Assembly (NCBI RefSeq): GCF_029873635.1
Contig: NC_080417.1
Location: 27,185,682 to 27,249,681, forward strand
Reading direction: 5' to 3'
Origin: Malania oleifera
Lineage: Eukaryota; Streptophyta; Magnoliopsida; Santalales; Ximeniaceae
Length of the DNA: 64,000 nt
Translations under genes and position numbers: made by a program
The notes under the pieces: model-generated
The model's database searches: none
What the model saw: only the letters and a program-made list of their open reading frames with translations
Told to the model about the DNA's origin: nothing
Shown: positions 9,867 through 20,730 of the stretch, in pieces
How the letters are laid out: each line of letters opens with the position of its first letter
Numbering within the stretch: the first letter of the stretch is position 1

Positions 9867-10900
9867 ATGTTTTAGGAGGGTAATAAGAAACATTATTCAG
9901 CTATGTAAGGGGTATCAAAAGAAAATAAAAACAAAAAAAAACAAAAAAAAATAGTATATAAAACAAACAAGAAATTGCAAAAAAAGAAGAAGGTATGTTT
10001 GTGTGTGTGTGTGTGTGTGTATGTCTTATCTTTGCTTTTCGATTAAATGAAACCAAGAGAAAATATTACTCAAATAAAATGACAAGCTTCCCATTCTTGA
10101 AACACCCATAAAATACACCCACCAACGATGATGGATATCCAACAAAACCTCACAAGCTTCAATCGAATTCAGATAATGGTCCAAAAGGTAAACAGCCTTT
10201 TTGGATTCAAAATACTATCCAATTATTAGTAAATTACTTACAGAAAATCACAAGAAAATTATTAAAAAAAACTTTTACAAGTGTCTTTTAAGATAAATTC
10301 TAGCGGTTAAAGTTTGAAACTCTTTTATTAGAGGTCTTAAGTTCGAATCTAAAGGGATGAGAGGAGTATTTGAGTGTAAATGGACTACTTCATTGTATAG
10401 TCCAATTTTAATGTGGGCCTTCAATCAATACACCAAAAAAAAAAATCACAAATTATGTTGAATCACATATTTTGTTGAAATTTACTTATGAAAACTTTTA
10501 GTGTGGTGAATGGCAATAATTTAATTATTTAGTCTTCAAAAGCAATATTGACTTGAACCAAGACCAACTTAATTGTGTTTGAGTGATATGGTTTTCAATC
10601 ATTAACACACGCATGTACATATTGAGTCCATTAGAAGCTCAAATTAGGCTTAAGTTGTACAATGAGAAGCCATGTCTCATCCCATTTTTCTTTCAATTCG
10701 AACCCAAAACATTCAATATAAAAGTTTAGACTTTAAGTACTACTATTATATTTTTTTAATGACAACTTTAGATTTGATAATTCAAAACAAACTAATTTCG
10801 TAAGACTTTTCCTATATAATACGATGATTCTAAGATTACGTTTGGTTTACGAAATGCCCATTTGTTGTGAATTGTGGCTCACATTCTAAGGAAAAGTATG
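9867..10900. other. AT-rich intergenic sequence with a (GT)n run
   Basis: No protein pattern is visible. A GTGTGT run lies at about 9997-10022. The only structured piece is a SINE-like segment near 10290-10441, given separately. Confidence 0.6.
10290..10446 (+). mobile_element. Candidate tRNA-derived SINE
   Basis: The segment starts near TTCTAGCGGTTAAAG (A-box-like). It has AGTTCGAATCT (B-box-like, close to GGTTCGAATCC) about 40 bp later and ends in a run of A residues at about 10435-10444. Box spacing and the A tail fit a plant SINE. No convincing target-site duplication was found, and a degenerate tRNA fragment is an alternative. Confidence 0.4.
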
Positions 10901-11297
10901 AAAGAAATCAAGGTGCCACAGGGCAGTATTTTTATTCTGTCTGAAACCGTTGACAATTTGGCTCAAGGCAGCGAGGCTGATTTCAAATTATAATATGAAC
11001 GTTAGTGTGGTTGGGTGTTTGGAGGGAAACCTCCGAAGTGTTTATAAATATACCATTCTGGGTTTATTTCCGATGAAAAAGATCATTGTAAGGAGTATTG
11101 TAGTGCGTGTTCTTTGACACTTACATAGTTAAACTTCGTCAATTGCTCCTGTGGATGTAAGTATTGCCGAACCACGTAATTCTTTGCGTTGTTGTTCTTG
11201 CTTTCATATATACTGCGTGTGTGTGTGTGTGCGTGTGTGTGTTCCATATTTGTTCTTCATTGTTGCTTCCACTATGCAAAATTCAAGTTTATTCACA
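10900..11297 (+). repeat. 5' LTR (3' part) of the outer copia element
   Basis: A TATA box (TATAAATA, 11043-11050) is followed by sequence with the typical copia U5 words CCTGTGGATGTAAG and GCCGAACCACGTAA, a GT microsatellite (11215-11245) and an end near ATTCACA just before the primer site. The left edge cannot be fixed because the matching 3' LTR is absent; 10900 is an estimate. Confidence 0.6.
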
Positions 11298-11301
11298 ATA
11301 A

Positions 11302-11316
11302 TTGGTATCATAGCAC
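11302..11316 (+). promoter_or_regulatory. Primer-binding site of the outer copia element
   Basis: TTGGTATCATAGCAC matches the initiator tRNA-Met primer site of plant copia elements (TTGGTATCAGAGC) with one or two changes. It sits a few bases after the LTR end. Confidence 0.8.
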
Positions 11317-11324
11317 TTGTTGTT

Positions 11325-12140
11325 ATGGCATCAGGTACTTCATCTGCAAAATTTGACGTTGTCAAATTTGATGGAATCGGTAACTTTGGTTTATGGCAGA
11401 GAAGAGTGAAAGATTTTCTTGTGTAGCAAGGAATGATGAAGGCATTGTATGATGTTCAACTAGAAAGTATGGATGAGGCTAAGTGGAAAAAATTAGAGGC
11501 AAAGGTTGTTACAACAATACGATTGTGTTTGGCTGACGAAGTGCTTTATCACGTCATGAAGGAAGATTCTCCTGTAGCTGTTTGGAAAAATCTTGAAAGT
11601 CGGTACATGTTCAAATCTCTTACTAACAAATTATTTCTTAAGCAATGTCTTTATTAGCTTAATATGGTGGATGGTTCAAACTTGAACCAACACATCAACG
11701 CATTTAATCAAATCGTAAGTGATTTTAAGCGGGTTGATGTGAAATTTGAAGAGGATGATAAGGCATTGATGCTACTGAATTCCTTGCCACTGACTCTTAC
11801 ATATGAGAACATAGTTACCACTCTTACATGGGGGAAAGAGACCTTAAACTTGGAAGAGGTGATAAGTGCATTGTTGGGGTTTCCTCAAAGGGTGAAATTC
11901 TGCAATGAAAATTCACACGGAGAAGGACTTGTAGTGAAAAATAACCATGAACGTGGGGGAGAAAAATTCAAAAATGGATCGAGTCAAAAATCTTGAACTC
12001 AATCCAAGAAGAAAAAGGATATCCAGAATTATAAGTGTGGTAAAAAGGGGAACATTAAATCGAAGTGTCCAGATCGGAAGAAAGGAAATGCTGAAAAGCA
12101 TGAAGGGACTTCAAAATCAGCAAATGCAGTTCAAGAAGAA
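11325..12140 (+). pseudogene. Copia Gag, decayed
   Basis: The start is the ATG at 11325, which gives MASGTSS followed by KFDG(I)GNFGLWQRRVKDFLV, the N-terminal Gag motif of Tork/TNT1-like copia elements. A TAG interrupts at about 11426. The UBN2 helices continue (LADEVLYHVMKE, LESRYMFKSLTNKLFLKQ, LNQHINAFNQIVSDF), with another stop near 11655. The nucleocapsid zinc knuckle near 12030-12075 has lost its first Cys and its His (NYKCGKKGNIKSKC against CxxCxxxxHxxxxC), so RNA binding would be impaired. Protease and pol follow in other frames, as expected for a decayed single gag-pol ORF. Confidence 0.85.
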
Positions 12141-13560
12141 ATTTCAATTTGCAGTGATGGTGAAGTACTTTCAGTTTCCTCGGGGTCAGATCGCCTCATG
12201 GAATCATGGATCCTAGAATCGGCATATTCTTACCATATGACTCCAAATAAGGAGTGGTTCAATACTTATAGGTTGGTAAATTCAGGTTCAATTCTTATAG
12301 GTAATGATGTCTCTGGTAAAATCATTGGCATAGGAAGTGCTAGAGTTAAAATGTTTGATGGTGCTGTAAGAACCTTGAGTAATGTAAGACACATACCAGA
12401 CCTACGGAAGAGTCTCATTTCACCTAACACTTTGGATTGTAATTGATTCAATGACAAGTCTGAAAGTGAGATTATGAAGGTGTGCAAAGGTAATATGACA
12501 GTGATGAAAGGACACAAGTTAGATGGAAATAATATTTATACACTGCAGGTAAATACTGTTGTAAGTGGAGCTGCAGCCGTAAATTCTGAATTTGATGAAA
12601 CCGTTTTGTGGCATATGCAACTTGGGCATATGGGTGAACACAGTATAAAAGAACTTCACAAAGAAAAAAAAAAAACTCTTGAAAGGTATGAAAACATGTA
12701 AGCTAAATTTTTACAAATTTTATCTTCTTGAGAAACAAAATAAGGCTCAATTCAAATAAGCTATTCACAAAACGGAAGGTATTCTTGATTATATACATTC
12801 TAATGTTTGGGAGCTTGTTAGAGTAACATTAAGAGGAGGACATGTTTATTTTGTAAGTTTTGTTGAAGACTACTCACAAAAATTCTAGGTATACTTCGTG
12901 TGGTACAAGTCTGATACATTTTCTAGGTTTAATTTTTGGAAAGCTAAAGTGGAAAACCAGACAGGGAGGAGAATCAAATGCCTCAGGTATGACAATGGGA
13001 CCGAGTACACCGATTATAGGTTCATGGAATTTTGTGAGTAGCAAGGCATTAATAGACATTTCACTGTTCGTCGGACACCTCAGCAAAATGGAGTGACTGA
13101 AAGGATGAACCGAACTCTAAATGAAAGAGCTTGGTGTCTCAAGATTAATGTAGGGCTACCTAAGAACTTTTGGGCAAAGGTAGTTAGTATCACTTATTTC
13201 TTAGTAAATCGATCACCAAGGGCATCACTAGAGGGGAAAGTAGCAAAAGAGGTATGGATGAAAAATGCAGAGACTATTTCAAATTAAAGGTATTCGGTTT
13301 TCTAGCTTATGTTCACATGTCTAATGAGGAGAGATCAAAGTTTGACGCAAAGTCTAGACACTGCATCTTTTTGGAATATCAAAAAGGTGTGAAGGGTTTC
13401 AAGCTATGGGATCCAATAACAAATAAGGTGGTGATTAGTAGGGATGTAATTTTTGATGAGAAAGCTATGGTGAAGCGTACTCAAGAATTTGATGAAGAGA
13501 AATGGGGCCAAAAAACTGGGGCAGAGATGACTATGTTGTGCAGGGGGAGTTAGAAACTCG
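12141..13560 (+). pseudogene. Copia protease and integrase, decayed
   Basis: The protease core near 12205 reads WILESAYSYHMTP, where the family has WILDSACSYHMTP; the catalytic Asp is Glu. GAG-pre-integrase follows (LWHMQLGHMGEHS, about 12606-12650), but its Cys pair is lost in a short frameshifted stretch. In the integrase core the first catalytic Asp (IHSDVWGP) is replaced by Asn (IHSNVWEL, about 12795). The second Asp (RYDNGTEY) and the Glu (QQNGVTERMNRT, about 13085) are kept. At least four frame changes occur. The remainder (FWAKVV, YFLVNRSP) continues to the RT linker. Catalytic losses in two enzymes show the element is dead. Confidence 0.85.
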
Positions 13561-15102
13561 AGGCAATAATAATGATCTTGGTCCTCCAGTTGCAAGGAGT
13601 TCTAGCTTGAGAAACCAACAAGTTAACAATATTCCTATACGGAGATCCAAACGCACTATCAGACCACCGCTAAGGTATGGGTTTCAAGAGTTAGTATCTT
13701 ATTTTTTCATTATTAATTGCAAGGATACAACTACTTTTCAAGAGGCAGTGCACAGCCAGGAGAAAAGTAAGTGGATGGCTGCTATGATTGAGGAAATTGA
13801 ATCACTACATAAGAATCAAACTTGGGAGTTGGTGGAGCTTCCAAGTGGGAAGAAAGCGATAGGTTGCAAATGGGTATATAGGAAGAAGGAAATAATTTTA
13901 TAAAAGGAAGAAGAGAAATTCAAGTCACGATTAGTGGCAAAGGGGTACTCACCGAAAAAGGGAATAGATTATGATGAAATATTTTTACCTGTGGTTCAAC
14001 ACACTTCCATCAAGGTAGTGTTGGGGTTAGTAGCTCATTATGATTTATATTTGGAACAAATGGATGTGAAGACAATATTTTTCCATGGTGACTTGGAGGA
14101 ACATATCTATATGATACAGCCAGAGGGATTCAGTGAACTAGGGTAAGAACACTTAATTTGCAAGTTGAAGAAGTCTCTTTACAGGCTAAAATCGTCTCCA
14201 AAGAAATGGTACAAAAGATTTGATTCCTATATGATCATGATAGGCTATAGAAGATGTGAGTATGACTGTTGCGTGTATGTAAAGAAGCTTGATAATGGTT
14301 CTCTTATTTTCTTATTGTTGTATGTCAATGCCATGTTATTAACTGCGAAGGATTTAACTGAGATAAATCAGTTAAAGGATATGTTGCATAAAGAGTTTTA
14401 CATGAAGGATCTTGGTCTAGCCAAGAAGATACTTGGGATGGAGATTCGTCGGGACAGAACTGTAGGGAGCTTGTCGTTATCTCATGGCAGTTATGTGATG
14501 AAAGTGTTGGAAAGGTTCAGTATGACTAATGCTAAACTGGTATACACACCTCTAGCAAGTCACTTTAAATTGTATACTACTAAATGCCCAAGTATGGGTG
14601 ATGATATATAGGACATGTCAAAGGTTCCTATGCTAACATCGTGGGGAGTTTAATGTATACCATGGTGTGTATAAGACGAGACTTTGCACATGCAGTGAAT
14701 GTGGTGAGTAAGTTTCTCTCTAATCTGGGTAGTCAGCATTAGGAAGCCATCAAATGGATTTTTAGATACTTATGTGGTACTTCTAGTTATGGCATCACGT
14801 TCGGCACGCAACAGGATAGTCCATCAGTTGTGGGGTTTGTTGATGCTGATTATGCAGGGGATATAGATGATAGAAGATTTATAACTAGTTATGTATACAC
14901 CCTTAAAGGAGGACCTTATGTTGGAGGTCCATGGTACAATCCTTGGTAGCATTGTCTACAACTGAATTTGAATATATGGCAGTTTCCGAAACTACAAAAG
15001 AAGCCTTATGGCTTACCAGTTTGGTCAAAGAACTGGGTATACAGTAAAGTGGGGATGCGCTACGTTGTGATAGTTAGAATGCTATCTACTTGGCGAAGAA
15101 AT
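13561..15102 (+). pseudogene. Copia RT-RNase H, copy B, interrupted by a SIRE-like insertion
   Basis: The RVT_2 domain runs from SKWMAAMIEEIESLHKNQTWELVELP (about 13765) through CKWVYRKK, LVAKGYSPKKGIDYDEIF and QMDVKTIFFHGDLEEHIY. The catalytic YVDD box reads YVNA (about 14329-14340), one further change beyond copy A (YVND). Stops occur after GFSELG (about 14144), near 14611 and in the RNase H part, where FVDADYAGD is still legible (about 14834-14863). The reading stops at 15102, inside the RNase H segment that normally reads AIYLAKN, because an LTR element is inserted there with GAAAT on its left side. The missing C terminus and 3' LTR are not found in this window. Confidence 0.85.
15098..15102. 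repeat. Left flanking GAAAT of the SIRE-like insertion
   Basis: GAAAT directly precedes TGTTGACTTTTT and would be the left 5-bp target-site duplication. It is also present in copy A at 3831-3835. The right partner is not seen, because the 3' LTR is truncated at about 40522. Confidence 0.45.
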
Positions 15103-16405
15103 TGTTGACTTTTTGAGTCCAATCCCTATTTTGATACTGAAAAGACACAAGTATCTTATGTGTGCATCCAGAATATGAACATGTTTATATTTCAAAACAC
15201 ACATAAGATAAAGAAGAAATGGAAGTCGGAAATGACTTAAAGAATACATCATTTGACGTATTCCATAGAAGACAGAAGAGCAAAGAAATGAAGACATGTT
15301 TCTTATTTGTAATTGCATTTAGTTTAGATTTGGTCTGTAATAATGCATGCTCCATATGATGTGATTGAAAGCTCAGATGACCATAGACTAACCATAAGGG
15401 ACCTAACCTTTCTTGGAAAAACTTTTTCTAAAAGGCTAAAATCTCACAAAGGTTTTTAAAATACTTTAGGGTCAAAATAAGGTTATAACCTTATATTTTA
15501 ACTGACCTCGATCGACTGACCTCCTCATGTATAAAGCACCTCAGTCAACCGACCCTTCATCTTACCCTGTATTTTAAAGCTTAAGCCGATCGACCACTAT
15601 TACTCATAAATAGCTAAGCTGACCAACCATAGAATTTTGGCTTGTTTTAGCCTCACCTGATAGAGCCATATGCTTTAAAAACACCCAGCTGACCGACACT
15701 GTTCACTCTGTTGATCGACTCTTGTGGCTAGCTGACCGAACTAATGAAGGATTCGAAATCGCCTTTGGCCAGCCGACCGATGCCTCCCACTATCAACCGA
15801 CCAACACAGAAAATTTGAATTTTTGCTTAGGTCAGCCAATCGACAAAGTCTTTAGTTGACTGACCCTTTCGGGTTTGGCTATTTTTCAACGCTAAAACGT
15901 GTTTAATTTTTCAATTAAACAATTTTAAAATACCCTTCGAACTTAGTCGATTAATAAATATTAAGTATAGTTGATTAAAGAAATTCAAAATGATTGTTTA
16001 TACTGCTTGACATGCTTAGTGAAATCATCTTTGATTAGCATAAGCAGCTCATTTTATCTAAGCTTGGATTCAAATCTAAAGGGGGAGCATCCAAAAGTAA
16101 ATTTCCATCTTACTATGCTCACCAACATTTTTAGCTTAGATCTCTTTTGAATTCTATGTGGCATATGCTAAATTATGATGATTTTATTGAAAATATTAAA
16201 TGGAAATATCTTGCTTAGCCACAAAGTTCACAAATTTTGCCATATGGTCTTATATTTGAATTGTCTGATCATTAGGATCCATATGGTTGATTTTTCTGGT
16301 CATATTATGAGTTGTTCTTAAATGCTTAACTAGGAAAATGTTTGCTTGCTTAAACTTTGTATTCAGTAAGCATCGTCCCCAGTACTTTTTGAAAATATCA
16401 AAAGG

Positions 16406-16442
<37 letters not shown>

Positions 16443-17505
16443 AAAAAAATGCTTTTGGGGCAAGAACTATTTTCAAAACCAAAATTCTTTATATCTTGCC
16501 TTATTGTTTATATATATATATATTTAATTGCATGACTAGTTCATTCATATTTAAAAATGCATGCATATGCTCAAACCTACACTTGCTATCATATGCTATA
16601 TGTTTTAAACTCAAATCTTTTACAGGTCTTATGTAATGTTTAAATTGCAATGGTTTGAAGATATCTCTGGTCTAACCATGTTTAACATGTCCTTTTTAAT
16701 CTTTTAATGATCAGTTATAATGTTTTTGTGTGCAAAATTTTATGCCGAGTATTTATATTAAATAGGGGGAGTTCTCTTAATGTAATTTTGTTTTTAAATG
16801 ATCAAATTGTTTTATACTTAGTTTAGCCCTTTTGCTAATGCCAAAAGGGGGAGAATTTTATGAGCAAAATGATAAATGACTTTATGTCAAAAAGGGAAAA
16901 TTTTTTTATAAGGGGAGAATTTTTTATAGGGCAAATTTTTAATGAGGTAAATATCTGAGCTTTAATGTGCTTTACTGCCAAAACTAAAGGCATGTTAATT
17001 GAAATTTCTTTTTTCTTGTTATGCTTAAGCTTCATTGTTTTATTTTTAAGTTATGCATATTGTAAGGGGAAGTCTTCTCAGGCTACACCCATTTTGCTCC
17101 CATGTGTTTGTCATCGTCAAAAAGGGAGAGATCAATGACTTTTTGAGTCTGATCCCTGTTTTGATGTTGATATGACACAAGCATCTTATGTGTGCATTCA
17201 GAATGTGAACATGCTTATATTTCAACACACACATAAGATAAAGAAGAAATGGAAACCAGAAGGGACTTAAAGAATACATCATCTGGCATATTCCATGGAA
17301 GACAGAAGAGCAAAGAAATGAAGACATGTTACTTATTTGTAATTGCAATTAGTTTAGATTTGGTTTGTAATAATGCATACTCTATATGATGTGATTAAAA
17401 GCTCAGATGACCATAGATTGACCATAAGGGACTAGACCTTTTTTGGAAAAATGTTTTCTAAAAGGCTAAATCTCACAAAGGTTTTTAAAATGCTATTGGG
17501 TCAAA
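15103..17505 (+). mobile_element. SIRE/Maximus-like derivative, copy B (left portion before the CACTA split)
   Basis: The 5' LTR starts TGTTGACTTTTTGAG at 15103 and is at least 580 bp, because sequence matching 15465-15682 recurs after the CACTA at 40322-40522. The GACC/CGACC-rich part of the LTR spans 15500-15870. The interior (to about 17115) lacks gag-pol and a recognisable primer site, but has purine-rich blocks (16845-16915) and a polypurine tract at 17117-17132. The 3' LTR starts at 17133 (TG mutated to CA) and is interrupted after GGGTCAAA. Its right half reappears at 40322. The ORFs here on the minus strand are not supported as genes. Confidence 0.75.
17117..17132 (+). promoter_or_regulatory. 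Polypurine tract of the SIRE-like element, copy B
   Basis: TCAAAAAGGGAGAGATC stands directly before the 3' LTR start, the same position as in copy A but with one G changed to A. Confidence 0.65.
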
Positions 17506-17539
17506 TCGCGCGGGAAACAATTTTCGTGCAGAAATTATA

Positions 17540-18185
17540 CCGGGAAAATTTTAGTGACAATTCTGGGGTATTAGTGACGAATTTCATCTATCACTAAAAG
17601 TCACTTATTAGTGACGGTTTGTTAACCGTCACTACTAGTATTTATTAATAAATAAATAAAAATTTATTTGATACTATTAGTGATGGTTTGTAAAATTTGT
17701 CACTAATAGAAGTGTATTAGTGATGGTTTAGATTCGTCACTAATACTTTTTTATTTAAAAAATATAAAAAAATTTATTTGATATTATTAGTGACGGTTTG
17801 TAAAATTCGTCACTAATAGTATGATATTAGTGATGGTTTAGATTCGTTACTAATTTTTTTTTTTTTAAATTTAAAAATTTATTGTGCATTATTAGTGACG
17901 ATTTGTAAAATTCGTCACTAATAATAGGGTATTAGTGACGATTTAAATTCGTCGCAAATAGTTTTCTTAAAAAAAATTTTAAATTTATTTGACACTATTA
18001 GTGATGGTTTGTAAAATTCGTCACTAATAGCAAGATATTAGTGACAGTTTAGATTCGTCACTAATAGTTTTTTAAAAAAAAAATTTAAAAAAATTTATTT
18101 GACACTATTAGTGACTATTTGTAAAATTCGTCACTAATAGTAGGGTATTAGTGATGGTTTAGATTCGTTACTACTAGCTTTTTTA
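17540..18185. repeat. Left CACTA subterminal repeat array
   Basis: Units of TATTAGTGACGGTTTGTAAA and AATTCGTCACTAATAG alternate on the two strands, separated by T/A-rich linkers of 15-25 bp. In the CACTA superfamily such arrays are bound by the transposase accessory protein. The consensus differs slightly from the right array, which uses TTTTGATCCTTCACTAA. Confidence 0.85.
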
Positions 18186-18219
18186 TTTAAAAAAAATAAA
18201 AAATTTTTATTTCACTTAC

Positions 18220-18520
18220 CCGCTGGGTTCCCCCCAAATCCCCCTCATTTTCCTCCTTTTCATTTTCTGCTTCCCTCCTCCACTCCCCATCCTCTGTCCG
18301 TCACAGCCTGGTTCGCAGTTACCAGTCGCCTGTTGTTGTCGTCGTTGGTCATTGCCCCTCGCCTTACCATCGTCCCTCGCAGCCCCAGTCCCTCTCCACC
18401 CCCCATCCTCTCTTCGTAGTAGCCTGGTTTGCAGTCGCCAGTCACCCGTCGCCATTGGCTATCACCCGTTGCCCCTCGCTTTCACCGTCAGCCCTCGCAG
18501 CCCTAGCCCCTCTCCCTTAG
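18220..18520 (+). promoter_or_regulatory. C-rich leader region of the CACTA element
   Basis: A CT-rich, relatively GC-rich block (CCCCCCAAATCCCCCTCATTTTCC, then repeats around CCTCGCAGCCC) sits just inside the subterminal array, where CACTA elements have their promoter and 5' UTR. The short ORFs on both strands here come from its low complexity. No TATA box can be defended. Confidence 0.4.
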
Positions 18521-20725
18521 TACATTTCTTTCCTTAAATCTCTCATTTTTAAGAATTGAAATGCGCAGCTCCTTTTCTTGTGGGTATCTAAAATTCCAAG
18601 AGATGATAGCCATAAAAAATTTCCAAGAACTATAGTTGGCATCCCAACTAATACTTTTGTGGCAACAATTAGAAACTAGGTTTCTTGGTTTACAATTATT
18701 GTGGCAACTTATTTGTTTATAGCACTTTAATATCCAAATTTCATTATGTGTACTAAATCAACTTGTACACGATGTTTAATGAAAAAATTGAAATTAAAAT
18801 AAAATAAAAAACACTTTAAATTTCTTACATTTGAAAAATAGACAACAAAAAATATCTTTATCATTTTCAACCTTCATATACGATAGGATAGCTTTAGAGT
18901 ACCAAACAAAATGAGTTTAAGGAGTAAAATATAATAGTCAAGTAAAAGATTTATAATTAATTTCTTACAATTTATTATTGTACATTTTTTTATTCTTTTG
19001 AATTTTCATTATTCTAATTGTGTTTATTATTAGGTCCAAACTGAATTAAACATGTACTCAATTTGGTTTTTAATTTGTTTCGATTTTGAAATAATTAACC
19101 AAACAGGTTGTCAATTTTCAGTTTATTAGTTTCTATTTCTGGATTTTAGTTTTCTAAATTTTATGCTCATGATGTAAATTCATAAACATTTCTAAATGTC
19201 AGGAATTATTGTAAGTGCAACTAATGTGCCTCTTTGTTTACTTTTCTAAGAGTGATTCGTACCATGAAATAAATCAGTGTCCTGTTTTGTGGCTACAAAT
19301 GTTGTTTTATAAGTCCTACCATTTAATAAATAACCGAAAAAGAGAAACAATTTTGCTAAATATTTTTTGCGCTACTGTTTTGCCTAGAAAATTGGAAACT
19401 GCGATAAAAGACAAGAAGCAAAAATGTTTTAGTAATGCATTCTTAATTTCTTATTTTCTCTTCTAATATTTCCTTGCCAAGCTGCATATTTAATATTTTT
19501 ATACACATATATAAACATAAGATTATCATATATAATACACATTTGAAGTAGGATTATAACATGTTGTGTTGGATCCATCCACATGATAGTACTCTTAAGG
19601 TGACTTTATCAAATTTATATTGCATCTCTTGTGAAATATTGGATTGAGTTGCCATACTAGTTGTGAATATGCCTTCTGCATGGCTAATGCAGATTTGTGT
19701 ATTGCATGCCGGTAGTGAATTTAGGATTCTTGCATACTCTTATATATAAACTCTTCTTCAGGTAAATTTTTTTTTTAGAAATGTTCACTTTACAGTCGAC
19801 ATGCTGCTCAAATTTTATTAAAAACTTTTCCAAAATATGAGATAATAGATGTTGAAGTATATAGCTGTATAAGCACCAAATGAGAAGAGTAATGTTCTTG
19901 GAATCACAAATAACTATTACTTGTTGGAAATCAAGGTCAAAAGATGAAACTATGTCCCTAATTTTGAAAAATTGCCCATTTAGTGTTATAAGAAATGAAG
20001 CGATATAAGAAATGCAACCTCATTTAGGGTTCTTTTTGAGAAACAGTCATTGCAAAATTTAAATGGTAAAGATGTATCTGAGCAGATGTTTGTGTATGAG
20101 AAGCGCTAAACAAGTTGTAGTGTTGTTCTTTTGTTGTAGGTTGTTACATTTAATGACAATTTTTATTTTCAAATTGATTGCAATAAATCTTTAAAACAAC
20201 TATGTTTAGAAGACTAGTGAAAAGACAAGATAATGATTGCCATGTGAAGTAAAATACCAAATTAATCACTATCATTTCATGTGTTTATTGAAGTTTAGAA
20301 CCGTTCAAGAATGTTTATTATACATTCATGTCTAATCGTACATGTGAGACAAATCAATTATTAAAATTCAATTCATTATTAGTCATACTATGTAGACTAA
20401 TAATCAATTAAACATGTTAATTATTTTTTTTATTTACGATTAGTGATGTTTGTATTTCAACCATTCTTGAATTGTCCAATGTGGATAGTTTAGAAAGTTG
20501 TATTCACATTGTTGTCATTATTCACCCTTTATTCATTGTCATTATATATTTCGAGCGCATTTCTATTTGTGTTCTCTAGGTGCATAGTGGGATGTCATGA
20601 CAATTTGTTAGTGATGGAAAACTAGCAACATTTTCACTTCCTTCATCTCGTGTACTTGGAGAGCCATGTGGAGATGCTGCCAAAATTTTTAATGACTATG
20701 ACGAAGGAATTTGAGCGATTGATTG
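18521..20725 (+). other. CACTA 5' non-coding region
   Basis: AT-rich sequence without a supported ORF, so probably intron or untranslated leader. At 19681-19810 it contains ATGCAGATTTGTGTATTGCATGCCGGTAGTG and GACATGCTGCTCAAATTTT-like words. These recur downstream of the transposase (37180-37330, 37790-37960). That sharing ties this segment to the CACTA element on the other side of the inserted copia. Confidence 0.55.
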
Positions 20726-20730
20726 CAATG
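20726..20730. repeat. Left target-site duplication CAATG
   Basis: CAATG precedes the TG of the left LTR. The identical word follows the CA of the right LTR at 31319-31323. Confidence 0.9.

Larger units (their letters stand above)
13942..19312 (+). repeat. Duplicated block, copy B (partner 2665-8073)
   Basis: This segment is colinear with 2665-8073. Copy B keeps the sequence that belongs on both sides: upstream copia gag-pol on the left and the CACTA body on the right. Copy B is thus the parental arrangement and copy A the derived fragment. Differences include (TA)n length (16407-16438 against 5152-5168) and small indels in the T-rich linkers. Confidence 0.9.

Noticed and set aside
10296..10345. 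Possible tRNA gene from A- and B-box words
   Set aside because: No cloverleaf arms or acceptor stem can be paired; kept only as a SINE candidate.
18216..18537. Overlapping frames on both strands near the CACTA leader
   Set aside because: Mutually exclusive frames in CT-rich repeats of the leader region; no family resemblance.
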